From: Devosia algicola
GTDB taxonomy: Bacteria > Pseudomonadota > Alphaproteobacteria > Rhizobiales > Devosiaceae
Assembly: GCF_028816455.1 (NCBI RefSeq)
Contig: NZ_CP118246.1
Span: forward strand, 682,001-746,000
DNA: 64,000 nucleotides
Reading direction: 5' to 3'
Shown here: positions 1 through 8,945 of the stretch, piece by piece
How positions within the stretch are numbered: the stretch's first letter is position 1
Layout of the letters: each line of letters begins with the position of its first letter
Translations under genes and position numbers: made by a program
The notes under the pieces: model-generated
What the model saw: the letters and a program-made list of their open reading frames with translations, nothing else
What the model was told of the DNA's origin: nothing
Databases searched by the model: none

Positions 1-2
1 CG

Positions 3-638
3 CAAGTCTCAGACTTCACCATTAATCTGCATGCAGGCGCCGAAAAGAGTGTCGCGGCCACCAAGACCTTTGCCACCTCGATCGTTGCCGGACTGGCATT
101 GTTGGCGCAATGGAGCGGTGACGACGAGCTTAAACGCGCGGTGGCGCATTTGCCCGAAAGCCTTGCCAAGGCAGTCGCATGCGATTGGTCCGACATGGTC
201 AACGCGCTCGATGGTCAAAATGCGCTTTACGTGCTCGGACGCGGGCCTGGCTGGGCCATCGCCAACGAAGCGGCACTCAAATTCAAGGAAACCTGTGGCA
301 TTCAAGGCGAGGCATTCAGCGCTGCCGAAGTCATGCATGGCCCCGTATCCATCGTCGGCCGGGGCTATCCGGTACTTGGATTGGCGGCGCGGGACGCTGC
401 CGAAGCGTCGGTGGCTGACATGGCCCATAAATTGGCCGGGCAGGGGGCGCTTGCCTTCGTCACCTCAGATCGGCCTGGTAGTGCATACAAGCTCCCGTTC
501 GCGGCGACCGGGCACCCATTGACCGACCCATTGGCGCTGATCGTCTCATTTTACGGTTTCGTTGAAGCGCTGGCACGCCATCGCGGTCTGAACCCAGATG
601 AGCCGCCGCGGCTCAAAAAGGTGACCGAAACAATATGA
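3..638 (+). CDS. SIS-domain sugar-phosphate deaminase/isomerase (5' partial)
   Basis: The reading frame is open from the window edge, so the N-terminus is missing. The visible 211 residues resemble the second half of GlmS-like SIS proteins (NagB-II/AgaS type), with the sugar-phosphate-binding stretch GAEKSVAATKTF near the start and a second SIS domain around GPGWAIANEAALKFKETC. The C-terminus LKKVTETI is typical of the family. No glutaminase domain can be seen, but that part would lie upstream. The stop overlaps the nagA start as ATGA, so the two are translationally coupled; this suggests glucosamine-6-phosphate deamination to fructose-6-phosphate after deacetylation by NagA. A GlmS-type synthase is not excluded because of the missing N-terminus. 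Confidence 0.8.
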   Translation, partial: QVSDFTINLHAGAEKSVAATKTFATSIVAGLALLAQWSGDDELKRAVAHLPESLAKAVACDWSDMVNALDGQNALYVLGRGPGWAIANEAALKFKETCGIQGEAFSAAEVMHGPVSIVGRGYPVLGLAARDAAEASVADMAHKLAGQGALAFVTSDRPGSAYKLPFAATGHPLTDPLALIVSFYGFVEALARHRGLNPDEPPRLKKVTETI

Positions 639-1801
639 GCGCGACGACAGCCATTACCGGCGCTCTTATTTTTGACGGCCACCATTGGCATGAGCAGTCG
701 GCACTCCTGATCGAGGCTGGCATGGTTTCGGCCATATTGCCGGTCGGCCAACTCGTCCAATCCGACCGGCAAGTACAATTGGACGGCGGTGTGCTGGTGC
801 CCGGCTTTATTGACCTTCAGGTCAATGGCGGTGGCGGTGCATTACTCAACGAGGTGCCTACTCTTGACGGCATCCGAACTATTTGCGGCGCACATACCAA
901 ATTCGGTACATGTGCCCTGCTGCCAACCCTGATCACCGATACCCCTGCGGTCACCGACAAGGCTATCGCCGCAGGAATTGCAGCGGACAAGGCGAAAGTA
1001 CCGGGATTTCTGGGTCTGCATCTGGAGGGGCCGCATCTGTCGGTCGCACGCAAGGGCGCACACGATCCCAATCTGATCCGTCCCGTTGACGCCGCCGATA
1101 TTGACCGGTTCGCCAGGGCCAGCACAACGCTACCGAATTTGTTGCTGACCTTTGCCGCTGAAACAGTGCCGCCCGAACAGATCAGGACCATAGTGTCCAA
1201 TGGCGCCATCGTCAGTATTGGCCATTCCAATGCGACGCGCGACCAGGTCAACGCGGCTGTTACAGCCGGCGCCAGCATGGCGACGCATTTGTTCAACGCC
1301 ATGAGCCAACTGGGCAGCCGCGAGCCGGGTGTTGTCGGCGCGGTGCTGAGCAATGGCGCAATGTATGCGGGATTGATCGCCGATGGCATCCACGCCGATG
1401 CTGATACTATTGGCATCGCGCTGCGCGCCAAGCGCGGGCCGGGCCGCATATTTCTTGTTACCGACGCAATGTCGCTTACGGGCGTGCCGGACGAAAGCTT
1501 CACCCTCAATGGCCGGGTCATTACCCGTGCCGATGGTGCGCTACGATTGGCGGACGGTACGCTTGCTGGTGCTGATCTGACCATGATCGACGCGATAAAT
1601 TACATGCACCGCACTATCGGACTGGATTTTGAGGAGGCATTGCGCATGGCAACGCTTTATCCGGCCAATGCCATCGGAATCGCGGACACGTTTGGCCATC
1701 TCCAGACCGGCGCGGTGGCAAATTTTGTTCATCTTGACGACGACCACCAGGTAAGATCGACTTGGATTGGCGGGCAAAAAGCATTTTCCCAACCAACTTG
1801 A
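635..1801 (+). CDS. nagA: N-acetylglucosamine-6-phosphate deacetylase
   Basis: A 388-residue amidohydrolase of the expected NagA length. It removes acetate from GlcNAc-6-phosphate in the cytoplasm. Family motifs are in order: metal-proximal DLQVNGGGG near residue 60, LGLHLEGPHLS near residue 125, GHSNAT and THLFNAMSQL around residues 190-220, and the catalytic-aspartate segment FLVTDAMSLTG near residue 275. It starts inside the stop of the upstream SIS gene (ATGA), forming an amino-sugar or cell-wall-recycling operon. It ends only 8 bases from the convergent mgtE stop. No frame disturbance is visible. Confidence 0.95.
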   Translation: MSATTAITGALIFDGHHWHEQSALLIEAGMVSAILPVGQLVQSDRQVQLDGGVLVPGFIDLQVNGGGGALLNEVPTLDGIRTICGAHTKFGTCALLPTLITDTPAVTDKAIAAGIAADKAKVPGFLGLHLEGPHLSVARKGAHDPNLIRPVDAADIDRFARASTTLPNLLLTFAAETVPPEQIRTIVSNGAIVSIGHSNATRDQVNAAVTAGASMATHLFNAMSQLGSREPGVVGAVLSNGAMYAGLIADGIHADADTIGIALRAKRGPGRIFLVTDAMSLTGVPDESFTLNGRVITRADGALRLADGTLAGADLTMIDAINYMHRTIGLDFEEALRMATLYPANAIGIADTFGHLQTGAVANFVHLDDDHQVRSTWIGGQKAFSQPT

Positions 1802-1808
1802 TGGTGCT

Positions 1809-3186
1809 CTAGACCAGATATGGCATTGCCAGCGACGCCAGGCTAAGGACCAGAAAAAAGCCGGCCATATCTGTGATCGTCGTCAATAGCGGCCCGCTGG
1901 CGACCGCCGGGTCTTGCCCGGTACGCTTGAGCAATAGTGGCACGATGCCTCCGATCGACACGGCGATAATGGTGTTGAGCGCCAGTGCCGCACCGATGAC
2001 GACACCGAGCATCAAATTGCCCTTCCAGACCCAGGCAACCAGAGCTATCAGGGTGCCGAGTACAACGCCGTTAATCAGGCCAACAAATACTTCCTTGCGC
2101 CATACCCGAAACAGGTCCTGGGGCCGTGCCAGTCCCAGCGACAGGCTCTCGCATCGAAACGGCAACTGCCTGATTACCCGAGCAACCACTCATGTCCGAC
2201 ACCATCGGCAGGAAGACGGCAATGGCGATGACGGCTGCCAGGGTGCTTTCGTAGGCCGAGATGACACTGGCGGCGATGATGTTGAGTACGATATTGGCCG
2301 ATAGCCACGCCAGGCGTCGGCGCGAGCGTAACAACAATGGCATTGAGCGCACCTCGTCGCCCACCAGACCCTGCATTTTCAGATTGGCGGATTCGGAGCG
2401 CTCGAGCACGGCGGCGTCAACGGCGGAGCGAGACAGGACACCAGCCAGTGTGCCGTCAACCTCAACGACCGGAAGGCCAAGAAACGGATGCAGATCAAAT
2501 ACATCGCGAAGCGCGTCAAGCGGCGTGTCGACGCTCACTGTTATCGGTGCGACCATAATGTCGGTAAGGCTGGCGCTGCGTTTGGCGGTTAGCAGCCCGC
2601 GCAGCGACACGACCCCGACCGGCCGCCCACCCTCGTCCAAAATATAGGGGTGCTGTCCCCGATAGCGTTCAAAGTCCGCGTCATCGCTGGCGAAACGACG
2701 CAAGACCAAGCCAACCGTATCGGTTTCGTGAAAGGTAAAGGCCTCGGCGAACATCAAGCCACCGGCGGTATCTTCGTCATAGGCAGCCAACCGACGGACG
2801 TCAGCGGCGTCATCCGCATCCATTTCGGCCAGAATGGCCTCGGCGTCTTCGTCGGCCATCTCGCCGATAACATCGGCCTGTGTGTCTGAATCCAACGCAT
2901 CAATAATTGCCGCAGCATTGGGAGCCGCCAACGATTCCACCAGTTCAGCGGCCAGTTCATGGGGCGCTTCCTCGATGATTTCGGCGGACAGGTCGGCCGG
3001 GAGTAGCGATAAAAGCTCGGTGCGCTCTTCAGGAACGAGTTCCAGTATTTCGCGCAGCGTTTCACTGAGCGTCAGCGGGTCGAGCAGCATTTCCAGCGCT
3101 TTTGCATCGCCTTCGGCCAAACAGAGGCGAATGCGCTCGGTGATGGTCAATTCTTGCTGTTGCTCGGTCATGGCCAACGCCCCCAT
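1809..3186 (-). CDS. mgtE: Magnesium transporter MgtE (frameshift near the 3' end)
   Basis: Divalent cation channel/transporter of the inner membrane. The frame opening at 3186 carries the cytosolic N domain rich in acidic residues, then paired CBS domains (residues about 130-250, with YILDEGGRPVGVVSLRGLL) and the first membrane helices up to SDMSGCSGNQAVAVSMRE. The remaining helices (VFVGLINGVVLGTLIALVAW onward) lie in a second frame ending at 1809. The break falls at 2143-2147, where AGGCT (coding strand GAGCCTG) stands where GAGCTG would restore SMRELSLGL. Removing one base gives 458 residues, the normal MgtE length. The frameshift is judged a sequence error because it belongs to a window-wide pattern. 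A start at MTEQQQ five codons downstream is also possible. Confidence 0.9.
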
Positions 3187-3270
3187 TGTTGAGTTCGATA
3201 ACAGACCAGTGTCAAAAAGACAAAAATAAATTATCTATAGACAAAAAAATATTGCCTGATATGAAAAGGC

Positions 3271-3549
3271 ATGGCGATTGACACGATGATGGAAAATACA
3301 GCCAACCGGCTCGCGGCGCTTTACGGCGAGGCGTTCGGCGGCAAAGCCTCCGGGCGCTATCGCATTGCGGTGAAGCTGGTCCGAGCCATGGCAGGACGCA
3401 AACGACTCTACGAGAACGATGTCGTCGCGCTTACACGGGCGATGCTGGAGCGGGGATTTGTCTTGATCGACATGGACAGTTTTTTTGTGGTGATGAGTGC
3501 CAACACGTTTACCAACTATCGTCGCGCCAACGACGATGTGGCGGATTAG
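3271..3549 (+). CDS. Small protein of unknown function, first gene of the RimK module
   Basis: A 92-residue protein with no family I recognise. It looks helical, with basic and hydrophobic stretches in the first half (RYRIAVKLVRAMAGRKRLYENDVVALTRAML) and a hydrophobic patch VLIDMDSFFVV followed by an acidic C-terminus. No signal peptide or membrane helix is evident. The ATG follows an AAAAGG purine run, and the stop TAG is immediately followed by the ATG of the RimB-like gene, so it is probably co-translated with it. It is preceded by an AT-rich stretch (about 3195-3265) divergent from mgtE, which probably holds the operon promoter. Confidence 0.65.
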   Translation: MAIDTMMENTANRLAALYGEAFGGKASGRYRIAVKLVRAMAGRKRLYENDVVALTRAMLERGFVLIDMDSFFVVMSANTFTNYRRANDDVAD

Positions 3550-4014
3550 ATGAGCAAAGCGTCGCGGCCAATGACCATAATTGGGTGGCGCGAATGGGTG
3601 TCGTTGCCCCAGTTGGGGCTTGAGCGCATCACCGCCAAAATTGACACTGGCGCGCGAACCTCGGCGCTACATGCTAGCAATGTGGCGGTGATCAGACATC
3701 TGGATGAGGCTTTCGTTGAATTTGTGGTGCCCGGCGCGGGCCATGAACGCCTGTGCACAGCGCCGCTGCTCGACACGCGTGCCATCAAGAACACCGGTGG
3801 CAAGACGGAAGTGCGCTTTATCATCCAGACCCAGATGCTGATCGCCGGACGGGGCTGGCCGATTGAACTGTCGCTAGCGGATCGAGGAGCGATGTCCTTC
3901 GACCTCATCCTTGGACGAACCGCAATTCGCAGACGTAACCTGCTGATCAATCCGGGGCGATCATTCCTGACGGGTGACGCACAAGTGCCGCACGGACACG
4001 AAAAAGCGTCATGA
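3550..4014 (+). CDS. RimB-like retropepsin-fold protease (ATP-dependent zinc protease family)
   Basis: A 154-residue protein matching the family annotated as putative ATP-dependent zinc protease, a single-domain retropepsin-like fold. The active-site motif AKIDTGARTSALHA (Asp in DTGA, residues about 29-42) is clear, preceded by the family hallmark IGWREWVSLPQLG. The C-terminal FDLILGRTAIRRRNLLINPGRSFLTG is the second family signature. In pseudomonads a related protein (RimB) is linked with RimK in poly-glutamate tailing of ribosomal protein S6. Here it sits directly upstream of a rimK homologue, so a regulatory or trimming role in that modification is inferred. Confidence 0.85.
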   Translation: MSKASRPMTIIGWREWVSLPQLGLERITAKIDTGARTSALHASNVAVIRHLDEAFVEFVVPGAGHERLCTAPLLDTRAIKNTGGKTEVRFIIQTQMLIAGRGWPIELSLADRGAMSFDLILGRTAIRRRNLLINPGRSFLTGDAQVPHGHEKAS

Positions 4015-4078
4015 CGACGCGCGCCAGAATGCTGGCACCCCGGCCAATATCCGGCCACTCCGATGAGAGGAGACCATT

Positions 4079-4984
4079 ATGAAAATTGCAATGCTGGCGA
4101 GAAATCCCGAGCTTTATTCGCACAAGCGCTTGAAAGAAGCAGCCGAAGAACGAGGCCACGAACTCGATATCATCAATACACTGCGGTGCTATATGAATAT
4201 CGCCTCGCGGCGCCCCGAGGTCTATTACAACGGCGAGAAACTGCCCCTCTATGACGCCATTATTCCGCGCATTGGCGCCTCCGTTACCTTCTACGGCCTC
4301 GCGGTTTTGCGTCAGTTCGAGATGATGGGCGTATTTCCACTCAATGAATCGGTTGCCATCGGCCGGTCGCGCGACAAGCTGCGGTCGATGCAATTGCTGG
4401 CTCGGGACGGCATTGGCCTGCCCGTAACAACATTTGCCCACGACCCAAAACAGACAGAAGAAGTGCTGAAGCTGGCCGGTGGGGCACCGTTGGTGATCAA
4501 ACTTCTGGAAGGCACGCAGGGCATCGGTGTAGTGTTGGCAGACACGGAACGGTCGGCAAAATCCGTCGTTGAGGCGTTCCGCGGCGCAGGGGTCAATATT
4601 CTGGTGCAGGAATTTATCAAGGAAGCCGGAGGCACCGATATCCGGGCGCTCGTGGTCGGCGGCAAGGTAATCGCGGCCATGCAGCGAAAAGGCGCCGAGG
4701 GCGAATTCCGTTCCAACCTGCATCGCGGCGGCAGCGCCCAACCGATAAAAATATCGCCTGAAGAACGCTCAACCGCCATTCGCGCGGCCAAAGCCATGGG
4801 GCTCAATGTTTGTGGCGTCGATATGCTGCGCGCCAATCATGGACCGGTGGTCATGGAGGTCAATTCGTCGCCAGGTCTGGAAGGCGTTGAAAAAGCCACA
4901 GGAATCAATATTGCCAGCAAGATCATAGATTTCCTGGTGCACAGCGCCCGGCCCAATCAAACCAAAACTCGCGGCAAAGGATAA
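4079..4984 (+). CDS. rimK: RimK-family ATP-grasp alpha-L-glutamate ligase
   Basis: A 301-residue ATP-grasp enzyme of normal RimK length. Visible features are the N-terminal pre-ATP-grasp domain ([20 protein letters not shown]), the ATP-grasp segment [39 protein letters not shown], and the magnesium-binding end [14 protein letters not shown] near residue 260. The family adds glutamates to the C-terminus of ribosomal protein S6; the actual target here is not known. A GAGAGGAGACC ribosome-binding site precedes the ATG. The stop overlaps the next ATG (TAATG), so ligase and hydrolase are translationally coupled. Confidence 0.9.
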   Translation: MKIAMLARNPELYSHKRLKEAAEERGHELDIINTLRCYMNIASRRPEVYYNGEKLPLYDAIIPRIGASVTFYGLAVLRQFEMMGVFPLNESVAIGRSRDKLRSMQLLARDGIGLPVTTFAHDPKQTEEVLKLAGGAPLVIKLLEGTQGIGVVLADTERSAKSVVEAFRGAGVNILVQEFIKEAGGTDIRALVVGGKVIAAMQRKGAEGEFRSNLHRGGSAQPIKISPEERSTAIRAAKAMGLNVCGVDMLRANHGPVVMEVNSSPGLEGVEKATGINIASKIIDFLVHSARPNQTKTRGKG

Positions 4985-6027
4985 TGGTGGCCCGCAAGGC
5001 TTTCGAGCTGGGAGCAAGCCGGATTGCGCCGGGTTCACGATCAACCGTGAACCTGCCGGTCAGCGTATTGTCGGATCATACCCCGGTGACAATGTCGGTA
5101 CTCGTTGTGCACGGCAGGCTGCCGGGGCCAACTGTCTTTGTCAGCGCCGCAATCCATGGCGATGAGGTGATAGGGGTGGAAATCGTGCGGCGATTGCTGC
5201 GCGTGCCCAATCTTGATCGGCTCAAGGGCACAGTGCTGGCCGTGCCTATCGTCAACGCCTTCGGTTTCATGAACCATTCGCGCTATCTGCCTGATCGCCG
5301 TGATCTCAACCGGTCCTTTCCGGGTAGTGCGCAGGGTTCGCTGGCTGGGCGGCTGGCGGATCTGTTTCTCAATCAGATCGTCAAACGCAGCGACGTGGGC
5401 ATTGACCTGCATTCGGCGGCGATCCACCGGACCAATCTGCCCCAAATCCGAATTTCGCCCGGTCGTCCCAGAGCGATTTCACTGGCCCAATCATTTGGCG
5501 CACCTCTGATTTTGACGTCGAAACTGCGCGAAGGCTCGCTTCGTGCCTCGGCGGCTGAAGATGGCGTGGACATTCTACTTTATGAAGCAGGAGAGGGGCT
5601 TCGGTTCGACGAGTTGGGAGTCCGTGTTGGCGTATCGGGCATTTTGCGGGTGCTGCACCAGTTGGACATGATATCTGCCAAGGGTATACCAAAACTGCGA
5701 CACCCGCCGATCCTGTCACGTTCAAGTACCTGGGTGAGGGCACCAGCGGGCGGCTTGTTGCGAACCTTCAAGACTATCGGTGAAGAAGTGGCTGAAGGCG
5801 ATCTGCTGGGCATGATTGCCGATCCATTCGGCGAAGTCGAAAGCGAACTTCTCGCACCCATCAGTGGGCTGATCATAGGACGAACCAATTTGCCCATCGC
5901 CAATGAGGGCGACGGCATGTTCCACATCGCGACAATCGAACGAAACCTTGATCCACAGGCCACAATCGAAAGCGTAGCGGCTCAGCTTGATGCTGATCCC
6001 CTGTTTGACGAGGACGAAATAATCTGA
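4984..6027 (+). CDS. Succinylglutamate desuccinylase/aspartoacylase-family zinc hydrolase
   Basis: A 347-residue member of the AstE/AspA carboxypeptidase-like family. Zinc ligands are visible in SAAIHGDEVIGVEIVRRL (His and Glu, residues about 52-60) and in VGIDLHSAAIHRTNLPQIR (second His). The NHSRYLPDRRDLNRSFPG motif is typical of the subgroup. The C-terminal 100 residues form a separate beta-rich domain with GEEVAEGDLLGMIADPFGE, resembling a lipoyl/barrel-sandwich fold. It is not accompanied by arginine succinyltransferase (ast) genes, so arginine breakdown is unlikely. Coupling to rimK suggests it acts on the product of the ligase, for example removing an N-acyl or glutamyl group; this is inference. 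Confidence 0.85.
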   Translation: MVARKAFELGASRIAPGSRSTVNLPVSVLSDHTPVTMSVLVVHGRLPGPTVFVSAAIHGDEVIGVEIVRRLLRVPNLDRLKGTVLAVPIVNAFGFMNHSRYLPDRRDLNRSFPGSAQGSLAGRLADLFLNQIVKRSDVGIDLHSAAIHRTNLPQIRISPGRPRAISLAQSFGAPLILTSKLREGSLRASAAEDGVDILLYEAGEGLRFDELGVRVGVSGILRVLHQLDMISAKGIPKLRHPPILSRSSTWVRAPAGGLLRTFKTIGEEVAEGDLLGMIADPFGEVESELLAPISGLIIGRTNLPIANEGDGMFHIATIERNLDPQATIESVAAQLDADPLFDEDEII

Positions 6028-6064
6028 CGGCAATCATGGCACCACACCGAAGCCCTGCCGTCAG
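6024..6064. terminator. Possible bidirectional hairpin between convergent genes
   Basis: CTGACGGCA at 6024-6032 and TGCCGTCAG at 6056-6064 form perfect 9-base arms with a 23-base loop, spanning the gap between the AspA-family gene and tdh. There is no U-tract on either side and both arms touch coding sequence, so this is only a candidate shared terminator or mRNA end-stabilising structure. Confidence 0.35.
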
Positions 6065-7098
6065 GACTGTAATTGGGTCCAATCAAGGACGATCTTGCCT
6101 GACTGTCCCATGGTCGCGATAGAGAAGGCGTCAGCGTAATCGCCGGCACTCATTCGGTGGGTGATGACCTTTCGTACATCAAGCCCGCTTTCCAGCATTG
6201 CCAGCATTTTGTGCCAGGTCTCAAACATTTCGCGGCCGTAAATACCCTTGAGGTTGACCATGCGGAAAACGACTTTGGATAGGTCAAAAACAAAAGGTCT
6301 TGCCGGAACCCCCAATAACGCAATGCGTCCACCCATGACCAGATGGTCGATCATCTGATCGAGGGCAGCGGGTGCGCCGCTCATTTCCAGACCAACGTCG
6401 AAACCCTCTTTCATCCCCAGTTCGGCCATGACATCGCGAAGGTCTTCCGTCGTAACATTGACGGTGCGGACATTGGCAACCTGAGCGGCCAATTTTAGAC
6501 GCTCCGCGTTGACATCGGTAATGACGACGCGCCGCGCGCCAGCGCGTTCAGCGACCGCTGCCGCCATGATACCAATCGGGCCAGCGCCCGCGATAATCAC
6601 GTCTTCTCCCACCAGATCGAAGGCGAGCGCGGTATGGACGGCGTTGCCCAGCGGATCAAGAATGGCACCGATTTCGTCGTCGATGCCATCGGGCAATGCG
6701 ATAATGTTGAACGCCGGAATCTTGACATATTCCGCAAACGCGCCGGGCAGATTGACGCCAATACCCTTGGTGTCGGGGTCCAGATGATATTTTCCGGCCC
6801 GCGACGCCCGGCTATTCATACCAACCACATGGCCTTCGCCCGAGACCCGCTGACCGGGCTTGAGCTTTGTAACATCCGCACCCACTTCAACGATTTTTCC
6901 GGCATATTCATGGCCGGTGATCATGGGAACGGGAATAGTTTTCTGTGCCCAATCGTCCCAATTGTAGATATGAATGTCGGTACCACAAATGCCGGTCTTG
7001 TGAACCTTGACGAGCACATCGTCGGGCCCGATTTCGGGGATCGGTGCATCGACCATCCAGATGCCGGGCTCTGCCTTGAGCTTGCTTAGGGCTTTCAT
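6061..7098 (-). CDS. tdh: L-threonine 3-dehydrogenase
   Basis: A 345-residue zinc-dependent medium-chain dehydrogenase that oxidises L-threonine to 2-amino-3-ketobutyrate with NAD. The catalytic-zinc motif [19 protein letters not shown] begins at about residue 35, followed by [12 protein letters not shown]. The Rossmann glycine motif [18 protein letters not shown] is near residue 170. The structural-zinc cysteines of many relatives are not obvious: the segment around residue 95 reads [16 protein letters not shown]. The gene lies 10 bases downstream of kbl, whose product cleaves the unstable ketoacid, so the two form the standard threonine-to-glycine operon. Confidence 0.95.
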   Translation of the reverse strand: MKALSKLKAEPGIWMVDAPIPEIGPDDVLVKVHKTGICGTDIHIYNWDDWAQKTIPVPMITGHEYAGKIVEVGADVTKLKPGQRVSGEGHVVGMNSRASRAGKYHLDPDTKGIGVNLPGAFAEYVKIPAFNIIALPDGIDDEIGAILDPLGNAVHTALAFDLVGEDVIIAGAGPIGIMAAAVAERAGARRVVITDVNAERLKLAAQVANVRTVNVTTEDLRDVMAELGMKEGFDVGLEMSGAPAALDQMIDHLVMGGRIALLGVPARPFVFDLSKVVFRMVNLKGIYGREMFETWHKMLAMLESGLDVRKVITHRMSAGDYADAFSIATMGQSGKIVLDWTQLQS

Positions 7099-7108
7099 TT
7101 ACTGATCC

Positions 7109-8311
7109 TCAAATCAAGCCGGTGACCTTGCCCGCATCTATGAATGCTGCAATGGCGTCCTCGACATCCTGCTCCGAAAGCGCCGCAGACATTTGGGTGC
7201 GAATTCGCGCCTTGCCTTTGGGCACGACAGGAAAGAAAAATCCAGCAACATAGATGCCCCGCTCATCCAGTGCCGCGGCCAGTTTTTGCGCCAGGCTCGC
7301 ATCGTGAGTCATCACCGGAATGATTGGCGTGTCGCCTGCCAACAAATCAAAGCCTGCCGCGCTGAGGGCGGCTCTGAAGCGGCTGGTATGCTGTTGTAGG
7401 GTTGCTCGCAGATCATCTGCGTTTGCAGCAATTTCAATGGCCATGAGTGATCCCGCCGCGACCGTGGGCGCAAGACTGTTGGAAAAAAGATAGGGTCGCG
7501 CGCGTTGGCGCAACAAATCGATCACCGGTTGCGCTGCGGCAATGAAACCGCCCATGGCGCCGCCCAGCGTCTTGCCAAACGTTCCAGTAACGATATCGAC
7601 CTTGTGATCAACGCCAGTCAGGGCAGGCGTGCCACGTCCCGCCGGGCCCAGATGCCCGGTGGCGTGGCAATCATCGACAAGCACCATGGCGCCGTATCGA
7701 TCTGCCAGGGCACATATAGCGGGCAGGTTGGCAACAAAGCCATCCATTGAAAATACGCCGTCCGTCACGATCAGTTTGAAGCGCGCGCCGTCGCTTTCCG
7801 CCTGCTTTAGGCGGTCTTCCAGGGCATTCATGTCCGCATTGTCAAACCGATAGCGCTTGGCCTTACAAAGTCGCACCCCGTCGATGATCGACGCATGATT
7901 GAGGCTGTCCGAAATGATCGCATCTTCCGGACCAAGCAGGGTTTCGAATACCCCGCCATTGGCGTCAAAACAGGCGGCAAACAGGATGGCATCATCCTTG
8001 CCAAGATAGCGGGCAATCGACTGCTCCAGTTCGCGGTGCAACGTCTGTGCGCCGCAAATGAAGCGAACAGAAGCCATGCCAAAGCCAAATTCGTCTATGG
8101 CCTGCTGGGCTGCCAGTTTGACATCAGGGTGATTGGCAAGGCCCAGATAATTATTGGCGCACAGATTGATCATCTTGCGCCCGGTGCCATTTTGATTGAC
8201 CACAATCCGACCGTCTTGCGGGCTCTGAATGAGGCGCTCGCGCTTATACAGGCCGTCCGCGTCGATCTGTTCGAGTGTGTCGCGAATGTGCTCGAGAAAT
8301 AGCGCGGTCAT
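7109..8311 (-). CDS. kbl: Glycine C-acetyltransferase (2-amino-3-ketobutyrate CoA ligase)
   Basis: A 400-residue PLP enzyme of the alpha-oxoamine synthase family that converts 2-amino-3-ketobutyrate and CoA to glycine and acetyl-CoA. The PLP lysine lies in DIVTGTFGKTLGGAMGG (residues about 238-254); VDDCHATGHLG carries the cofactor-contacting aspartate and histidine. The N-terminal INLCANNYLGLANHPDV is typical. Full length and an intact frame, first gene of the tdh pair. No regulator is adjacent. Confidence 0.95.
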   Translation of the reverse strand: MTALFLEHIRDTLEQIDADGLYKRERLIQSPQDGRIVVNQNGTGRKMINLCANNYLGLANHPDVKLAAQQAIDEFGFGMASVRFICGAQTLHRELEQSIARYLGKDDAILFAACFDANGGVFETLLGPEDAIISDSLNHASIIDGVRLCKAKRYRFDNADMNALEDRLKQAESDGARFKLIVTDGVFSMDGFVANLPAICALADRYGAMVLVDDCHATGHLGPAGRGTPALTGVDHKVDIVTGTFGKTLGGAMGGFIAAAQPVIDLLRQRARPYLFSNSLAPTVAAGSLMAIEIAANADDLRATLQQHTSRFRAALSAAGFDLLAGDTPIIPVMTHDASLAQKLAAALDERGIYVAGFFFPVVPKGKARIRTQMSAALSEQDVEDAIAAFIDAGKVTGLI

Positions 8312-8424
8312 TTAAGCCTCTCCAGTTGCGGCGCACGATGCGTGATCCGGGCACCCCATGGCAAGTGCCTGTTTCAATTTGGCGCGACACCAGACGAACT
8401 TATCCTGTTTGTGTCAGCACACAT

Positions 8425-8450
8425 GGAACGCCCATGGTGCGGCTCGCGTT
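8425..8450 (+). promoter_or_regulatory. EcfG-type general stress promoter for the CsbD gene
   Basis: GGAAC at 8425-8429 and CGTT at 8447-8450 are separated by 17 bases. This matches the alphaproteobacterial EcfG consensus GGAAC-N16/17-CGTT. It lies 33 bases upstream of the CsbD start codon, and CsbD-like genes are common members of the general stress regulon. The assignment is by motif only. Confidence 0.75.
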
Positions 8451-8482
8451 GTTCGCTCACACTCAATCATAGGAGAAGGTCA

Positions 8483-8686
8483 ATGGACTGGAATCGCGTA
8501 GAAGGTAGCTGGAAGCAGATGTCGGGCAAGGCCAAAGAGCAATGGGGCAAATTGACCGACGATGATCTGACCGAGATCAAGGGCAACCGCGAGCAGCTGG
8601 AAGGCAAAATTCAGGAGCGCTACGGCAAGACCAAGGATGACGTGCGCAAAGAGGTCGACGATTGGTATGATCGCCAGAACTGGTAG
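8483..8686 (+). CDS. CsbD-family stress protein
   Basis: A 67-residue hydrophilic protein with the full CsbD signature: MDWNRVEGSWKQMSGKAKEQ at the start and KGNREQLEGKIQERYGKTKDD in the middle. The start at 8483 was chosen because it follows the ribosome-binding site AGGAGAAGG and gives the exact family N-terminus; the frame is open further upstream but lacks similarity there. The family accumulates under stress in many bacteria and its molecular role is poorly understood. The EcfG-type promoter upstream supports stress induction. A DUF2945 gene follows after 32 bases. Confidence 0.92.
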   Translation: MDWNRVEGSWKQMSGKAKEQWGKLTDDDLTEIKGNREQLEGKIQERYGKTKDDVRKEVDDWYDRQNW

Positions 8687-8718
8687 GCGTTGCCGAACCG
8701 GTTTAGTGGGCACTAGCC

Positions 8719-8925
8719 ATGGCCAAATATTCAATCGGCGACCATGTATGCTGGAACTCTGAAGCAGGACGCGTAAGCGGCAAGATCATCAAGATCCACA
8801 CCAGCGATTTTACCTACAAGGGACATAATCGCCGGGCATCGCCTGAGCAGCCGCAATATGAGATCAAAAGCGACAAGACCGATCACATAGCGGCTCACAA
8901 GGAAGAAACGATTACCGCCATTTAG
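8719..8925 (+). CDS. DUF2945 (Tudor-like, hypervirulence-associated) family protein
   Basis: A 68-residue basic protein, mostly beta, with the DUF2945 pattern: YSIGDHVCWNSEAGRVSGKI, a central YKGHNRRASPEQPQYEIKSDK and the terminal HIAAHKEETI. The family is small and functionally undefined. Probably cotranscribed with the CsbD gene 32 bases upstream from the stress promoter, suggesting a role in stress survival. Frame and length are normal. Confidence 0.88.
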   Translation: MAKYSIGDHVCWNSEAGRVSGKIIKIHTSDFTYKGHNRRASPEQPQYEIKSDKTDHIAAHKEETITAI

Positions 8926-8945
8926 CGCCACGCGCGACGCAACCC

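Noticed and set aside
9..428. Minus-strand frame of 139 residues
   Set aside because: Shadow of the SIS-domain gene, which has clear family motifs.
3187..3270. Magnesium riboswitch upstream of mgtE
   Set aside because: The gap is only 84 bases, AT-rich and without the expected helices.
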